Program-made: the position numbers and the translations under genes
Assembly (NCBI GenBank): GCA_017656185.1
Contig: JACDOK010000001.1
Span: 128,205 to 192,204 of the forward strand
DNA: 64,000 nt
Source of the DNA: Peptococcaceae bacterium
GTDB lineage: Bacteria > Bacillota > Desulfotomaculia > Desulfotomaculales > JACDOK01
Reading direction: 5' to 3'
In this document: positions 42,107 to 51,063 of the stretch, piece after piece
Position numbering within the stretch: position 1 is the first letter of the stretch
Layout of the letters: every line of letters starts with the position of its first letter
Notes under the pieces: generated by a model
Told to the model about the DNA's origin: nothing
Seen by the model: the letters and a program-made list of their open reading frames with translations, nothing else
Database searches by the model: none

Positions 42107-42646
42107 CTACTTGCTATATATTTCCGGCTTCAATGTCCACACTCCGGGTAAGTTCCGGTAATGTTCGTTATAGTCCAGGCCATAGCCTACTACAAACTTG
42201 TCCGGGATAGAAAAACCCTGGTAGTGAATTTTTACATCAACTTTTCGGCGCTCAGGCTTGTCCAGCAGCACGCACACTTTAACATCGGCCGGATTACGCG
42301 CCCATAAGTTCTCCAAAAGATACTTCAGGGTCAATCCCGTATCAATAATATCTTCGACAATCAACACGTGCTTCCCTTCGATACTTTCCTCCAAGTCCTT
42401 TAAAATACGGACCACCCCCGAAGAGGTGGTAGAAGCGCCGTAAGATGAAACGGCGACAAAATCAATGGACAGGGGAACCGTAATATACCGGATCAAGTCG
42501 GCCAGAAAAAGAACTGACCCTTTAAGAATTCCTACTACCACAAGGTCTTTACCCTGATAATCGCGGGAGATCACTGCTCCCATCTGACGCACCTTGTCCT
42601 GGATCTGTTCAGCGCTGATCAAACATTCGCCCAGATCGGAAAACAT
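42107..42646 (-). CDS. hpt: Hypoxanthine phosphoribosyltransferase
   Basis: Salvages hypoxanthine and guanine with PRPP. It is 179 aa from the ATG at 42646. The PRPP-binding loop is [29 protein letters not shown] and [19 protein letters not shown] are also typical. First gene of the hpt-guaA-pur operon, so salvage and de novo synthesis share a promoter. Longer upstream reading (to 42682) has no support. Confidence 0.95.
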   Translation of the reverse strand: MFSDLGECLISAEQIQDKVRQMGAVISRDYQGKDLVVVGILKGSVLFLADLIRYITVPLSIDFVAVSSYGASTTSSGVVRILKDLEESIEGKHVLIVEDIIDTGLTLKYLLENLWARNPADVKVCVLLDKPERRKVDVKIHYQGFSIPDKFVVGYGLDYNEHYRNLPGVWTLKPEIYSK

Positions 42647-42702
42647 ACCCCATCCCCCCAGCATAGGAAACCGAACGTGCAAAAATTCTCAAAATCTGGC
42701 CC

Positions 42703-42732
42703 ATTATATCAAGGAAGTAAAGATAGTGTCAA
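42703..42732 (-). promoter_or_regulatory. Near-consensus sigma-A promoter of hpt-guaA-pur
   Basis: On the minus strand TTGACA (42727-42732) and TATAAT (42703-42708) are exact consensus hexamers separated by 18 nt, about 57 nt upstream of hpt. No purine riboswitch fold was recognised between the -10 and the start codon, as the leader is too short. Confidence 0.85.
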
Positions 42733-42774
42733 TGTATCCGCTCCCACCTAAAAAGATCCTAAAGTGCAAACTTA

Positions 42775-42801
42775 AAGGCCTGCGCTTTGAGCGCAGGCCT
42801 T
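42775..42801 (-). terminator. Intrinsic terminator after the membrane-anchored protein gene
   Basis: AAGGCCTGCGCT-TTG-AGCGCAGGCCTT, a perfect 12-bp stem with a 3-nt loop followed on the minus strand by a T-containing tail. It ends transcription of the gene at 42850-43566 before the hpt promoter. Confidence 0.8.
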
Positions 42802-42806
42802 CCTCA

Positions 42807-42853
42807 ATACACTCTATCGCATATTCTATGTGTACTCTACCGTGTGATTCTAT
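42807..42853 (+). repeat. 12-nt degenerate tandem repeat array E
   Basis: About four units of the ACTCTATC/ATATTCTATG/TGTACTCTACC form. The TAG stop of the membrane-anchored protein gene (42850-42852) lies in the last unit. Confidence 0.8.
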
Positions 42854-43566
42854 TGTTGCTCACTCGTTTGTTCCGGCGCTTTTACCGTAATTTCCGCCCC
42901 GTAGTCCCAGAACTCCAAGTCTACCAGCAGTCTTTCCTTTTCATTCCCCCTGCTTACAGCTTCCACCGAGGCACGTACGATACGCTTATCATTGGGGTTA
43001 ACCCACAAGTGGTACTTGAAATCGGTAAACAACGTTTCCAGGTAGGTGTTGGCCACCAAAGGACTGATTTCAAAAAGGTCGAGGCGTTTTCTGAAACTAC
43101 CATCCCGGCCTTTATAAGTAATCTTAGGTATATCCTTGAATTCAAATACCGCTAAGGGGTTGAGTTCGGTTATAAACAGTTCGTTCTGCGCCAGGCGGTT
43201 ACCCTTTATAACCAGCCATTTCCCGGAAAACTGATCTTTCATATAAGTCGTATCCTCGACCTGGATAAACTCAATAGGACTGTTTACCAGTTTACCGCGG
43301 ATATGAATCCGGTCAGGGGCTTCTCGTTCGCCTTCGATTTTACTCTGCAGGGTGCTTTCACCATCTTGACCAATCAATCGTGATTCGATACGGTACCGGT
43401 AGGTTTCGCTGGCCTTGGTATTTTCAAGGGCTTCGTTCAGATACTGTTCCTTTCCAATTTCCGCGGTCCGGCTGCAGCTTCGCAGTCCCAAAAACAATAT
43501 ACATATAAGTGCCACGAGGGCAATACCCCACACCACCGGCCTACGGGGCACAACAACCCAGCGCAT
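42850..43566 (-). CDS. Membrane-anchored protein with LolA/LppX-like extracytoplasmic domain
   Basis: 238 aa. One N-terminal hydrophobic helix (VVWGIALVALICILFLG, about residues 11-27) is followed by an extracytoplasmic domain with alternating strands. A cysteine follows the helix (LRSC) but does not fit a lipobox well, so a transmembrane anchor is more likely. The strand pattern (YRYRIESRLIG, then RIHIRGKLVN, then TTYMKDQFSGKWLVI) resembles the LolA-like fold of uncharacterised Firmicute proteins. Function unknown. Confidence 0.6.
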   Translation of the reverse strand: MRWVVVPRRPVVWGIALVALICILFLGLRSCSRTAEIGKEQYLNEALENTKASETYRYRIESRLIGQDGESTLQSKIEGEREAPDRIHIRGKLVNSPIEFIQVEDTTYMKDQFSGKWLVIKGNRLAQNELFITELNPLAVFEFKDIPKITYKGRDGSFRKRLDLFEISPLVANTYLETLFTDFKYHLWVNPNDKRIVRASVEAVSRGNEKERLLVDLEFWDYGAEITVKAPEQTSEQQ

Positions 43567-43638
43567 CCTGGTTCCTCCTCACAGGCAAACTTACCTAATG
43601 ATACGCCGGGCCGTATCTAAATATTCCTAAATTACCAT

Positions 43639-44070
43639 CTACTTTTTACGAAGGTCTTCCAGCAGGTTATCCAACCGGGAGATGCTCATTGTCAGGTTGG
43701 CCTCCGGGCTCCTTAAGTCCACCCTGTAAGGCGTCATACGCGCCTCAACCTGATTATTGGGAGTGGGTAGCGCCGCATAAACGGCCAGAAGTTCCTCATC
43801 ATTAACCTGCAAGGCTTCTTCGGCCAGCACTACCATCTTCCGGGTTTCGGGCCGTCCTTCCGGACCGGTGGAAACGTTCTGCACGCTTCCCAACACGGCG
43901 GAGAAACCAGCAACAGAATAACCATCACCGGTTTTGACATCAATATATACCTCGTGTTCACCCAAGTTATCCATTATATAGGCAGCAGCCTGTCCGGTAT
44001 TGGTCAGTACGAACCCCGGCATACTGCCGGCCTCGCCTTCCGGTGTGTTTATCACATCGTTGTACGGCAT
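43639..44070 (-). CDS. Conserved-looking hypothetical protein, 143 aa
   Basis: Soluble, no signal or membrane segment. It begins MPYNDVINTPEGEAGSMPGF, has a beta-rich middle and ends in a helical tail (SISRLDNLLEDLRKK). ATG after GGAG. No family recognised. It lies 72 nt upstream of the membrane-anchored protein gene and may share its transcript. Divergent from mazG. Confidence 0.6.
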   Translation of the reverse strand: MPYNDVINTPEGEAGSMPGFVLTNTGQAAAYIMDNLGEHEVYIDVKTGDGYSVAGFSAVLGSVQNVSTGPEGRPETRKMVVLAEEALQVNDEELLAVYAALPTPNNQVEARMTPYRVDLRSPEANLTMSISRLDNLLEDLRKK

Positions 44071-44180
44071 AGCGTATCTCCTCTCTTTGTCACTCTGATA
44101 TATTTTAGTTTAGAACTATTGTTTACCAAAAGATAATTCTTATCAAACCTGCCCGGCATTATTTTTTGCCAACATCCATG

Positions 44181-44216
44181 GAGTATACGATGGGATATGC
44201 ATTAGAATATACATTG
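44181..44216 (-). repeat. 12-nt tandem repeat array F
   Basis: Exactly three 12-nt units (GAGTATACGATG, GGATATGCATTA, GAATATACATTG) in the leader of mazG, ending about 15 nt before its GGGAGG site. It is one of the few arrays upstream of a gene rather than downstream. Confidence 0.8.
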
Positions 44217-44242
44217 GACCTTGAAACTGGGAGGTTCTTAGA

Positions 44243-44566
44243 TTGGATATTAAGGAAATGCAGCAAGAAGTAGATCGCTACATCAGCCAATACGAGGAAG
44301 GCTACTTTCACCCTATGACGTTAGTGGCACGGCTTGCCGAAGAGGTGGGCGAGTTGGCCCGCGAAGTCAATCACCGGTTCGGGGAAAAACCTAAAAAACC
44401 TGACGAACCGCCCGGTGACTTGGCCCTGGAACTGGCCGATATCCTTTTCATTATTATCTGCTATGCCAACTCGCTTAACATCGACCTGGAAGAAGCCTTT
44501 CGCCGCGTAATGAACAAGTACAACAGCAGGGACGCCAACCGATGGACGAAGAAAAGTGAGGGGTAA
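44243..44566 (+). CDS. mazG: MazG-family nucleotide pyrophosphohydrolase
   Basis: All-alpha NTP pyrophosphatase of 107 aa, single-domain type. The metal-binding EEVGELAREVNH (ExxE) and the second acidic pair in LELADILFIIICYAN (ELAD) are present. TTG start after GGGAGG. Family members remove non-canonical or excess nucleotides; the substrate is not predictable. Repeat arrays lie on both sides of it. Confidence 0.9.
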   Translation: MDIKEMQQEVDRYISQYEEGYFHPMTLVARLAEEVGELAREVNHRFGEKPKKPDEPPGDLALELADILFIIICYANSLNIDLEEAFRRVMNKYNSRDANRWTKKSEG

Positions 44567-44598
44567 GGATTCCATTGGATCTCCATTGGATTTCTAAT
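44567..44598 (+). repeat. 11-nt degenerate tandem repeat array G
   Basis: Three units (GGATTCCATT, GGATCTCCATT, GGATTTCTAAT) directly after the mazG stop codon. The GGAT-type unit matches those at the end of array A. Confidence 0.7.
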
Positions 44599-44706
44599 GT
44601 AGGATTGTATCAACTTGTGATTCAAGATATAATTTGGGATGTTTAGAGGAGACGAGCCAGCCCAGGATTAAATGTTGAGTATCATCCATACAAGGAGGCA
44701 GTAAAC

Positions 44707-45999
44707 TTGGCCCGCGTTTTGCCCTTAAAAGGTCTGCGTTATAACCCTGCCATCGTGAAAGATCTTGCCCGGGTTGTAACACCCCCGTACGATGTTATCG
44801 ACCGTGACGCCCAAGAAAGATATTATGACAAGCACCCCTATAACATCATCCGCCTGGAATATGGAAAAACCTTTCCGGATGATGACGAGACAAACAACGT
44901 CTATACCAGGGCCCGAGAGACTTTTCAATCCTGGCGCCAAAACGGTGTCCTGTTGAAAGAGCAGGAAGAGGCCCTTTATCTCTACGAGCAGGAGTTCACC
45001 GTCAACGGTAAAACCTTTACCCGCCGCGGTTTCTTCTGCCGTACCTATCTTCAACCATACAGCGAAGGCGAGATCCTGCCGCACGAAGAAACACTGCCCA
45101 AGGCTAAAGAGGATCGTCTGAAACTGCTGCGTGCCTGCCGGGCAAACTTCAGCCCTATTTTCGGGGTCTACCGGGATCCCGATATGACGATTGATAAGGT
45201 CCTCACCGGCGCTGCTGCCCGGGAACCCGATATAGAATTGCGGGATGAAGAGAGCCAGCTGCACCGCTTGTGGGTTATTACCGACAAAGAAGCCATTAAC
45301 CGCGTCGCCTATGTCATGCTCCAAAAACGCATTTATATTGCCGACGGCCATCACAGGTATGAAACAGCGCTGGCCTACTCCCAGGAACAAAAACGCCTGG
45401 GACTCCATCATTCGGTTCTAATGACGCTCGTCAATCTTCATGACCCCGGTTTGGTGATCCTGCCTACCCACCGCCTGATAAAAAGTCCCCGTCCAGTATC
45501 CGGGGAAACAGTTACCAGGGAAATTCAGGACCATTTCGACGTTAAAAAGATGGAGGTCGATCCAGCCCGGCTGAAAAGTTTTATGGGTTCCCTGCATAAA
45601 GCCGGGAAGCATGCCTTCGGTCTTTATACCGGCCAAGGGGACATGTACCTGCTCCGCCTGAAGGAGTCCGTTGACCTGAACCGTCTGATGCCCGATAACA
45701 AGTCAGACGCATGGTGTCACCTTGATGTAGCCGTATTGCACCACCTTCTCCTGGAGCGCTATTTCGGGATCGGAGCCATCGAACGGAGCAGTGATGACCT
45801 GGTTAAGTACACACAAGAAGAAGAAACGGCATTAGGACACGTCGACCGGGGTGAGTATGACTTCGCATTTTTCCTTAACCCCACCGGGGTCGAGGAAATG
45901 ATTGCGGTCGCGGAAGCCGGCGACAAAATGCCGCAAAAATCAACCTACTTTTACCCCAAGCTCATCACCGGCCTCGTCATCCACGCGTTTGATTTGTAG
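44707..45999 (+). CDS. DUF1015-family protein (SerK-like kinase fold)
   Basis: 430 aa. It starts RVLPLKGLRYNPAIVKDLAR and VVTPPYDVIDRDAQERYYDK, which mark DUF1015. The core ADGHHRYETALAYSQEQ is the most conserved motif of the family. A related archaeal member, SerK, is a free-serine kinase of the ParB/sulfiredoxin superfamily; serine phosphorylation here is inferred only. TTG start after AAGGAGG. It converges on hypE with a repeat hairpin between. Confidence 0.83.
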   Translation: MARVLPLKGLRYNPAIVKDLARVVTPPYDVIDRDAQERYYDKHPYNIIRLEYGKTFPDDDETNNVYTRARETFQSWRQNGVLLKEQEEALYLYEQEFTVNGKTFTRRGFFCRTYLQPYSEGEILPHEETLPKAKEDRLKLLRACRANFSPIFGVYRDPDMTIDKVLTGAAAREPDIELRDEESQLHRLWVITDKEAINRVAYVMLQKRIYIADGHHRYETALAYSQEQKRLGLHHSVLMTLVNLHDPGLVILPTHRLIKSPRPVSGETVTREIQDHFDVKKMEVDPARLKSFMGSLHKAGKHAFGLYTGQGDMYLLRLKESVDLNRLMPDNKSDAWCHLDVAVLHHLLLERYFGIGAIERSSDDLVKYTQEEETALGHVDRGEYDFAFFLNPTGVEEMIAVAEAGDKMPQKSTYFYPKLITGLVIHAFDL

Positions 46000-46015
46000 G
46001 ATTGGGCGGGTAATA

Positions 46016-46098
46016 ATGTAGGGGAGGGTTTGTAACCCTCCCCCCATACTCCTATTGTTATAATTAATATAATCCTGTTAAATCCTGTTAATCCTGTC
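46016..46098. repeat. GGGAGGGTT hairpin copy 1 and AATCCTGTT repeats
   Basis: GGGAGGGTT-TGT-AACCCTCCC (9-bp stem) within 46016-46042 recurs as an identical 27-nt block at 47258-47284. It could end transcription of the DUF1015 gene or hypE but has no long T-tract. AATCCTGTTA repeats follow at 46071-46098. Confidence 0.8.
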
Positions 46099-46107
46099 TG
46101 AATGAAT

Positions 46108-47130
46108 TTAACAGATTCGCGGCAGCGGCGCCCCGGCCAGAAGATCCAGGTACTTCGTCCCACCCAGAGCTGTTCTCAGGTAAACGTTGCCGGGACCCTC
46201 TTTTACTTCGCCGATAATGCGGGCGTTCTGCCCCAGAGAGTGCTTCTGCAGCACCGCCAGAGCTTTTTCAGCCTCTTCCCGGGCCACGATGGCCATAAAC
46301 TTGCCTTCGTTGGCCAGGTACAGCGGGTCTACCCCCAGCATCTCGGAGGCGCCGCGCACGGCTTCGCTGACCGGAATACTGGCTTCATCTAACCAAATAT
46401 CCCGTCCTGCCGCACCGGCAATTTCTTTGGTACTGGTAGCCAAACCACCGCGGGTAAGATCCCTCATCAACCGCACACCCTTTACCTCTTCCAACAAAGA
46501 AGCAATAATTCCGTTAAGGGCGGCGCAGTCGCTCACCAGTTGTTCGCCAAAACCAAAGCCTTCGCGCGCGCTTAAAATCGACATTCCGTGATCGCCCATC
46601 GTGCCGTTAACCAGTACAACGTCTCCCGGCTGTATTTTATCATACGACAGGTCTACGCCCGCAGGTACAAGTCCTACTCCCGCCGTGTTGATAAACAGTT
46701 TGTCCAGGTGACCGCGTTCTACCACCTTGGTATCTCCGGCCACAATCTCCACCCCGGCTTCACGACAGGTACGGGCCATCGATGCCGCTACCCGCTCCAG
46801 GTCGGCCATCGGGAGACCTTCCTCAATCAGAAAGCCTGCCGTCAGGTATCGGGGCACCGCACCACTAACGGCCAGGTCGTTGATCGTGCCGCATACGGCC
46901 AGTTTCCCGATATCCCCCCCGGGAAAGAACATCGGGTCGATAACAAATGAATCCGTAGTCACTGCTATGCGTCCCCGCTCAACTTCCGTCACAGCAGCAT
47001 CACCAAGCTGTTTCAGCACCTGACTGCCGAAGTGTTTCAGAAATATCTTTTCCACCAGCTCGTGCGTCAGCCGGCCCCCGTCACCGTGGGCCAATACCAC
47101 TACTTCATTATTTTTGTTTCTGCCGGACAA
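46108..47130 (-). CDS. hypE: Hydrogenase maturation protein HypE (carbamoyl dehydratase)
   Basis: Dehydrates the thiocarboxamide made by HypF on its C-terminal cysteine to thiocyanate, the source of the Fe cyanide ligands. It is 340 aa and ends PLPRIC with the required terminal Cys. PurM-like motifs AHGDGGRLTHELVEKI, VTTDSFVIDPMFFPGGDIG and LMRDLTRGGLATS are present. TTG start after GGAGGAGG. It is 303 nt from hypD, unlike the overlapping hypABFCD genes, and may be transcribed by read-through. Confidence 0.96.
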   Translation of the reverse strand: MSGRNKNNEVVVLAHGDGGRLTHELVEKIFLKHFGSQVLKQLGDAAVTEVERGRIAVTTDSFVIDPMFFPGGDIGKLAVCGTINDLAVSGAVPRYLTAGFLIEEGLPMADLERVAASMARTCREAGVEIVAGDTKVVERGHLDKLFINTAGVGLVPAGVDLSYDKIQPGDVVLVNGTMGDHGMSILSAREGFGFGEQLVSDCAALNGIIASLLEEVKGVRLMRDLTRGGLATSTKEIAGAAGRDIWLDEASIPVSEAVRGASEMLGVDPLYLANEGKFMAIVAREEAEKALAVLQKHSLGQNARIIGEVKEGPGNVYLRTALGGTKYLDLLAGAPLPRIC

Positions 47131-47257
47131 ATATGCTTCCTCCTCCAGGGGTAATTAAGAAACCCTTATCCAAACTTACCCCATTATCTTTTTCGGACCC
47201 AGTTTACCTTACCAAGCCGCATTGGCGTAGGTGACTGGTAAGAGCAGCTCATGTGGG

Positions 47258-47284
47258 ATGTAGGGGAGGGTTTGTAACCCTCCC
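47258..47284. repeat. GGGAGGGTT hairpin copy 2
   Basis: Identical over 27 nt to 46016-46042, same orientation, so hypE is bracketed by direct copies of this hairpin element. Confidence 0.85.
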
Positions 47285-47318
47285 GCAACCCATAACAAAA
47301 ACCCGAGAATAAACAATT

Positions 47319-47366
47319 GTATACCCAATCGTGTATTCTACTGTGTATTCTATCGTGTATTCTATC
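47319..47366 (+). repeat. 12-nt tandem repeat array H
   Basis: Four units (GTATACCCAATC, GTGTATTCTACT, GTGTATTCTATC, GTGTATTCTATC); the last two are identical. It sits just downstream of hypD. Confidence 0.88.
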
Positions 47367-47433
47367 GCAAATGCATCACTACGTATCACTTGTGTCACAG
47401 GCCTATAGGGTTGTACACAGCAAGCCCAACGGG

Positions 47434-48543
47434 TTACTTCCTCCGCTCATACTGGTAATATGCCGCGCAGGCGCCCTCCGACGAAACCATACAGGGCCCC
47501 ACCGGGTTGGTCGGTGTACAGACCTTGCCGAAAAGGCGGCAGCCAAGCGGCGTCAATTTACCTTTCATAAGCTCGCCGCACGCACAGCCTTTCGGCACAC
47601 GGGTCTCAGGAACTTCCACTTCAAACTTGACCTTAGCATCCATATCCCGAAACGCCTCTTTAATTTCCATACCGCTCATCGGGATAACCCCGAAACCCCG
47701 CCAGGAGGCATCGGCAATATCAAAGTAGCGTTCCAATAAAGCCTGCGCCCGGGGATTCCCCTCATCTCTGACTACCCGTGTGTAACCGTTGTCCACCCGC
47801 GCCTCGCCGGCATCCACCTGGCGTAACAGGTTGTAGAGAGCATCGAGAATATCAACGGTTTCAAAACCGCTGACGCAGGCCGGCAGGCCGTATTCCCGCG
47901 CAATGAAATCAAAGGCTTTTCTACCGATAATGGTACTTACATGCCCCGGCAGGATGAACCCGTCCAGCTTTAGTTCCGGGCCGGCTATCAGTGCGTGCAT
48001 CGCCGGGGGTACAATCTTGTGGGCTGAATAGATGCTGAAATTCTTTACCCCTTGCGCCTGCGCCTGCATTAGGCTCAGCGCTATAGTAGGAGCCGTCGTC
48101 TCGAAGCCCACCCCTAGAAAGACGAGCTCCTTTTCCGGGTGATCGGCGGCCCACTGCACGGCGTCGGCCGGCGAATAAAAGACGCGCACGTCGGCGCCGG
48201 CCGCCTTTTCCTTCTCCAGCGAGGTAGTACTACCCGGGACACGGACCATATCTCCGAACGTCCCCAGGGTAACCCCCGGTAAACGGGAAAAGGCCACCAT
48301 CCGGTCGATATCCTGGTAGTCGGTCACACACACCGGACAACCGGGTCCGCTGCGCAGCTCGACCAAACCATCCAGAAGGCTGCGCAGGCCCGCCTTGGAT
48401 ATCGCCATGGTATGCGTGCCGCATACCTCCATAAAAACCGCCGGGCGGCCGAGTTTCTCCCGCACCCGCTCGGCCAACAGTATTACTTTTTCCAAAAGTC
48501 CTTTGCTGATGGCCGGGTCTTTAATTTTCTCCAGGAGCTGCAT
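47434..48543 (-). CDS. hypD: Hydrogenase formation protein HypD
   Basis: Iron-sulfur scaffold that, with HypC, assembles the Fe(CN)2CO unit. It is 369 aa. It has VFMEVCGTHTMAISK, RSGPGCPVCVTDYQDID, GFETTAPT and a C-terminal [4Fe-4S] ligand set including GCACGELMKGKLTPLGC and CTPTNPVGPCMVSSEG. Its ATG overlaps the end of hypC by 23 nt. Confidence 0.97.
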   Translation of the reverse strand: MQLLEKIKDPAISKGLLEKVILLAERVREKLGRPAVFMEVCGTHTMAISKAGLRSLLDGLVELRSGPGCPVCVTDYQDIDRMVAFSRLPGVTLGTFGDMVRVPGSTTSLEKEKAAGADVRVFYSPADAVQWAADHPEKELVFLGVGFETTAPTIALSLMQAQAQGVKNFSIYSAHKIVPPAMHALIAGPELKLDGFILPGHVSTIIGRKAFDFIAREYGLPACVSGFETVDILDALYNLLRQVDAGEARVDNGYTRVVRDEGNPRAQALLERYFDIADASWRGFGVIPMSGMEIKEAFRDMDAKVKFEVEVPETRVPKGCACGELMKGKLTPLGCRLFGKVCTPTNPVGPCMVSSEGACAAYYQYERRK

Positions 48544-48760
48544 TTCCCAGTATCTCCTTCCATAATTTCAGGCGTTCCTGCGCTTCTTCAAGATCGACTT
48601 TTTCAATGGCATACCCGGTATGGACCATCAGGTATTCGCCCAGAGACACCTCGCCGACCATCATCGTATTACATTTACGTTTCACACCGAAAACCTCGAT
48701 GACGGCAATGTTGTTCTCCGGATCCACTTCTACCACTTTACCTGGAATTCCTAGGCACAC
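48521..48760 (-). CDS. hypC: Hydrogenase assembly chaperone HypC
   Basis: 79 aa from the GTG at 48760, which gives the mature-type N-terminus MCLGIPGKVVEV with the essential Cys2. The start follows GGAGGTGGGAGAG and overlaps the hypF stop by ten bases. HypC carries the Fe(CN)2CO group between HypD and the large-subunit precursor. A longer reading upstream would bury Cys2 and is rejected. Confidence 0.95.
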   Translation of the reverse strand: MCLGIPGKVVEVDPENNIAVIEVFGVKRKCNTMMVGEVSLGEYLMVHTGYAIEKVDLEEAQERLKLWKEILGNAAPGEN

Positions 48761-51063
48761 CTCTCCCACCTCCGATGAGCGATTACGGCCTGTCCCAGAC
48801 ACAGCCCGCCGTCATTGGCAGGAACCTGCCGGTGATGCAGCACGGTGAAACCGTCCCGGGACAGTATTTTTCGCGCCGCCGTAAAAAGATATCTATTCTG
48901 CCAGGTACCGCCGCTCAAAGCGACCGTACGAATACCCGTTGCCTCGGCTACGGCCCGCACGCCAGCACGCACCATTGCCAGGACCGTGTTGTGAAAACGC
49001 GTGGCTATAACGGCTTTATCCACCCCGCGTGTAATATCTTCGACTACAGCGGCAATGGTCGGACCCGGATCAATAACACCATCTTTAAGAGTAAACTCAT
49101 AAGGCGGTAGTTGACAACCCTCATCTACTTCCAAAACCAGTTCACCGAGTTCGATAGCCGCCTGTCCTTCATAAGTGCTCCTGCGGCAGACATCCAACAG
49201 GGCCGATACGCCGTCAAAAAAGCGCCCGCAGCCGCAGCTCAGCGGGGAATTGAACCGCCTTTTAATCAATTGCTGCACGATATCAAGCTCGCGCCCCTGG
49301 GCGGCGAACAACCGCCGGGCAACATCAGTCCCCTGATCTCCCAAATAGGTCTGCAGATATGATACCGCCGTGCGCCACGGCTGCCTTACCGACTGTTCCC
49401 CTCCCGGCAGTGGTACATAATCCAGATGCCAGTGCCGGGTAAAGTCCTCGTAATCTCCGGTAAGAATTTCGAACCCCCACAAGTTGCCGTCCGTGCCGTA
49501 TCCCGTGCCGTCCAGGATAACCCCGATGGCCGGCTCGTCCACGCCGTTATCGGCCAGGCAGCTCGCCAAGTGGGCATGATGGTGCTGCACCTCAAACCGC
49601 GCCCGTGCGGGCACTCTTTCCGCCAGGCGTGAGGAACGGTAGTTCGGGTGCATATCGTAACCGACAATCTCCGGCTCGACATCAATCAGCCGCTGGAAAT
49701 TCAAAAGGCTGCTGAAGAGGTTCTCCTCGCCTTCAATACTGTCCAACTCGCCAATGTGCTGACTAACAAAAGCCTGGTCCTTTTTCAACAGGCAGAAGGT
49801 GTTTTTCATTTCGCCGCCGATACCAAGCACCACGGGCCCGGCCTGCACCGGCACGAATACCGGGCGCGGGACATAACCCCGCGAGCGGCGCAACAGCTGC
49901 ACTTCGCCGTCAAAAACGGCGGCCAGAGAATCATCGCAGCGGTTGACGATACGGCGGTTGTGCATCAGGAAATAGTCGGCAATACCGCTCAATTCGTCCA
50001 ATGCCGCTTCATTATCTTTTACCAGCGGCAATTCGCTGTAGTTTCCGCTCGTCATCACCAGCATATCAAACGGACCGCCGAAAATCAAAAAATGCAGTGG
50101 GGTGTACGGTATCATTACACCCAGGGTGCCCAGCCCCGGTGCCAGTTCTTTCGGCAAGTCCCCCTGTGCGCGCCGCCGCAGTACCACGATCGGCGCCTGC
50201 GGTGAGGTCAGCAGTTCTTCCTCCTGATCGTTCACGTAGCAGTACCGGCGCACCGTCTCCAGGTCGCGGCACATCACGGCGAAAGGCTTGGCGTCCCGGC
50301 CTTTGCGCTGCCTTAACAAGCGTAAGGCTTCCGCATTATGCGCATCGCAGGCCAGGTGAAAACCGCCCAGGCTCTTTATGGCCAGAATTTTACCCTGCCC
50401 CAATATCTGCCAGCACTGCTCCCGCCAGTCGCCGTCCACCGGGCGGCCGCGGTCGTCAACCAGCGTCACCTCGGGGCCGCAGACCGGACAAGCTACCGGC
50501 TGCGCGTGAAACCGGCGGTCCCCGGGGTCGTGATACTCCCTGGCACAGTCCGGGCACATCGGAAACTCGGCCATCGAAGTCTTGGGCCGATCATACGGCA
50601 GGTCTTTGACAATCGTGAACCGGGGACCACAGTTGGTACAGTTCGTAAACGGGTACTGGTAATGCCGGTCCTGCGGGTCAAATGTTTCCCGCGCGCAATC
50701 CCGGCACAAAGCCACATCGGGCGGCACCAAGGCTTCGACTTCCGCCCCGGCCACACTTTGAACGATTTCAAACTTATCGTCGCCTTTAAGCTCTACTTCC
50801 TCCCAAGTGCAGGAAGTAATATTCGCCAGGCGCGGCGGGCGTGTCTGCAGGTCATTCAAAAAACAACGGACCGAGGGTTCCGGTCCCTCGGCCTCAATCA
50901 CAACTCCCTTGCCGGCATTAAGAACCGTTCCCGCAATTTTGTATGCGTGTGCCAAATTGTACACAAAAGGCCGGAATCCGACCCCTTGCACCGTACCTTT
51001 AATGGTTATCTCATAGCGGACTCTTTTTTCTCCCGGATCACCTGTCTTAACCACGCATACCAT
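48751..51063 (-). CDS. hypF: Carbamoyltransferase HypF
   Basis: Uses carbamoyl phosphate and ATP to carbamoylate HypE. It is about 770 aa. In order: acylphosphatase domain (KGTVQGVGFRPFVYN), two zinc fingers (CRDCARETFD...CTNCGPR and CPDCAREYHD...CPVCGP), a YrdC-like domain (KSLGGFHLACDA) and the Kae1-like C-terminus with HHHAHLASCLADNG. The ATG at 51063 lies only one base after GGAGG; the GTG three codons later is better spaced. It overlaps the end of hypB by about 50 nt. Confidence 0.96.
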   Translation of the reverse strand: MVCVVKTGDPGEKRVRYEITIKGTVQGVGFRPFVYNLAHAYKIAGTVLNAGKGVVIEAEGPEPSVRCFLNDLQTRPPRLANITSCTWEEVELKGDDKFEIVQSVAGAEVEALVPPDVALCRDCARETFDPQDRHYQYPFTNCTNCGPRFTIVKDLPYDRPKTSMAEFPMCPDCAREYHDPGDRRFHAQPVACPVCGPEVTLVDDRGRPVDGDWREQCWQILGQGKILAIKSLGGFHLACDAHNAEALRLLRQRKGRDAKPFAVMCRDLETVRRYCYVNDQEEELLTSPQAPIVVLRRRAQGDLPKELAPGLGTLGVMIPYTPLHFLIFGGPFDMLVMTSGNYSELPLVKDNEAALDELSGIADYFLMHNRRIVNRCDDSLAAVFDGEVQLLRRSRGYVPRPVFVPVQAGPVVLGIGGEMKNTFCLLKKDQAFVSQHIGELDSIEGEENLFSSLLNFQRLIDVEPEIVGYDMHPNYRSSRLAERVPARARFEVQHHHAHLASCLADNGVDEPAIGVILDGTGYGTDGNLWGFEILTGDYEDFTRHWHLDYVPLPGGEQSVRQPWRTAVSYLQTYLGDQGTDVARRLFAAQGRELDIVQQLIKRRFNSPLSCGCGRFFDGVSALLDVCRRSTYEGQAAIELGELVLEVDEGCQLPPYEFTLKDGVIDPGPTIAAVVEDITRGVDKAVIATRFHNTVLAMVRAGVRAVAEATGIRTVALSGGTWQNRYLFTAARKILSRDGFTVLHHRQVPANDGGLCLGQAVIAHRRWERCA

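Larger units (their letters stand above)
47131..47433. other. hypD-hypE gap filled with repeats
   Basis: 303 nt between two hyp genes with no gene. It holds hairpin copy 2 (47258-47284) and the 12-nt repeat array H (47319-47366). No promoter for hypE was obvious. Confidence 0.7.

Noticed and set aside
42647-42702. Purine riboswitch before hpt
   Set aside because: The leader after the -10 box is only about 55 nt and no xpt-like aptamer pattern was visible.
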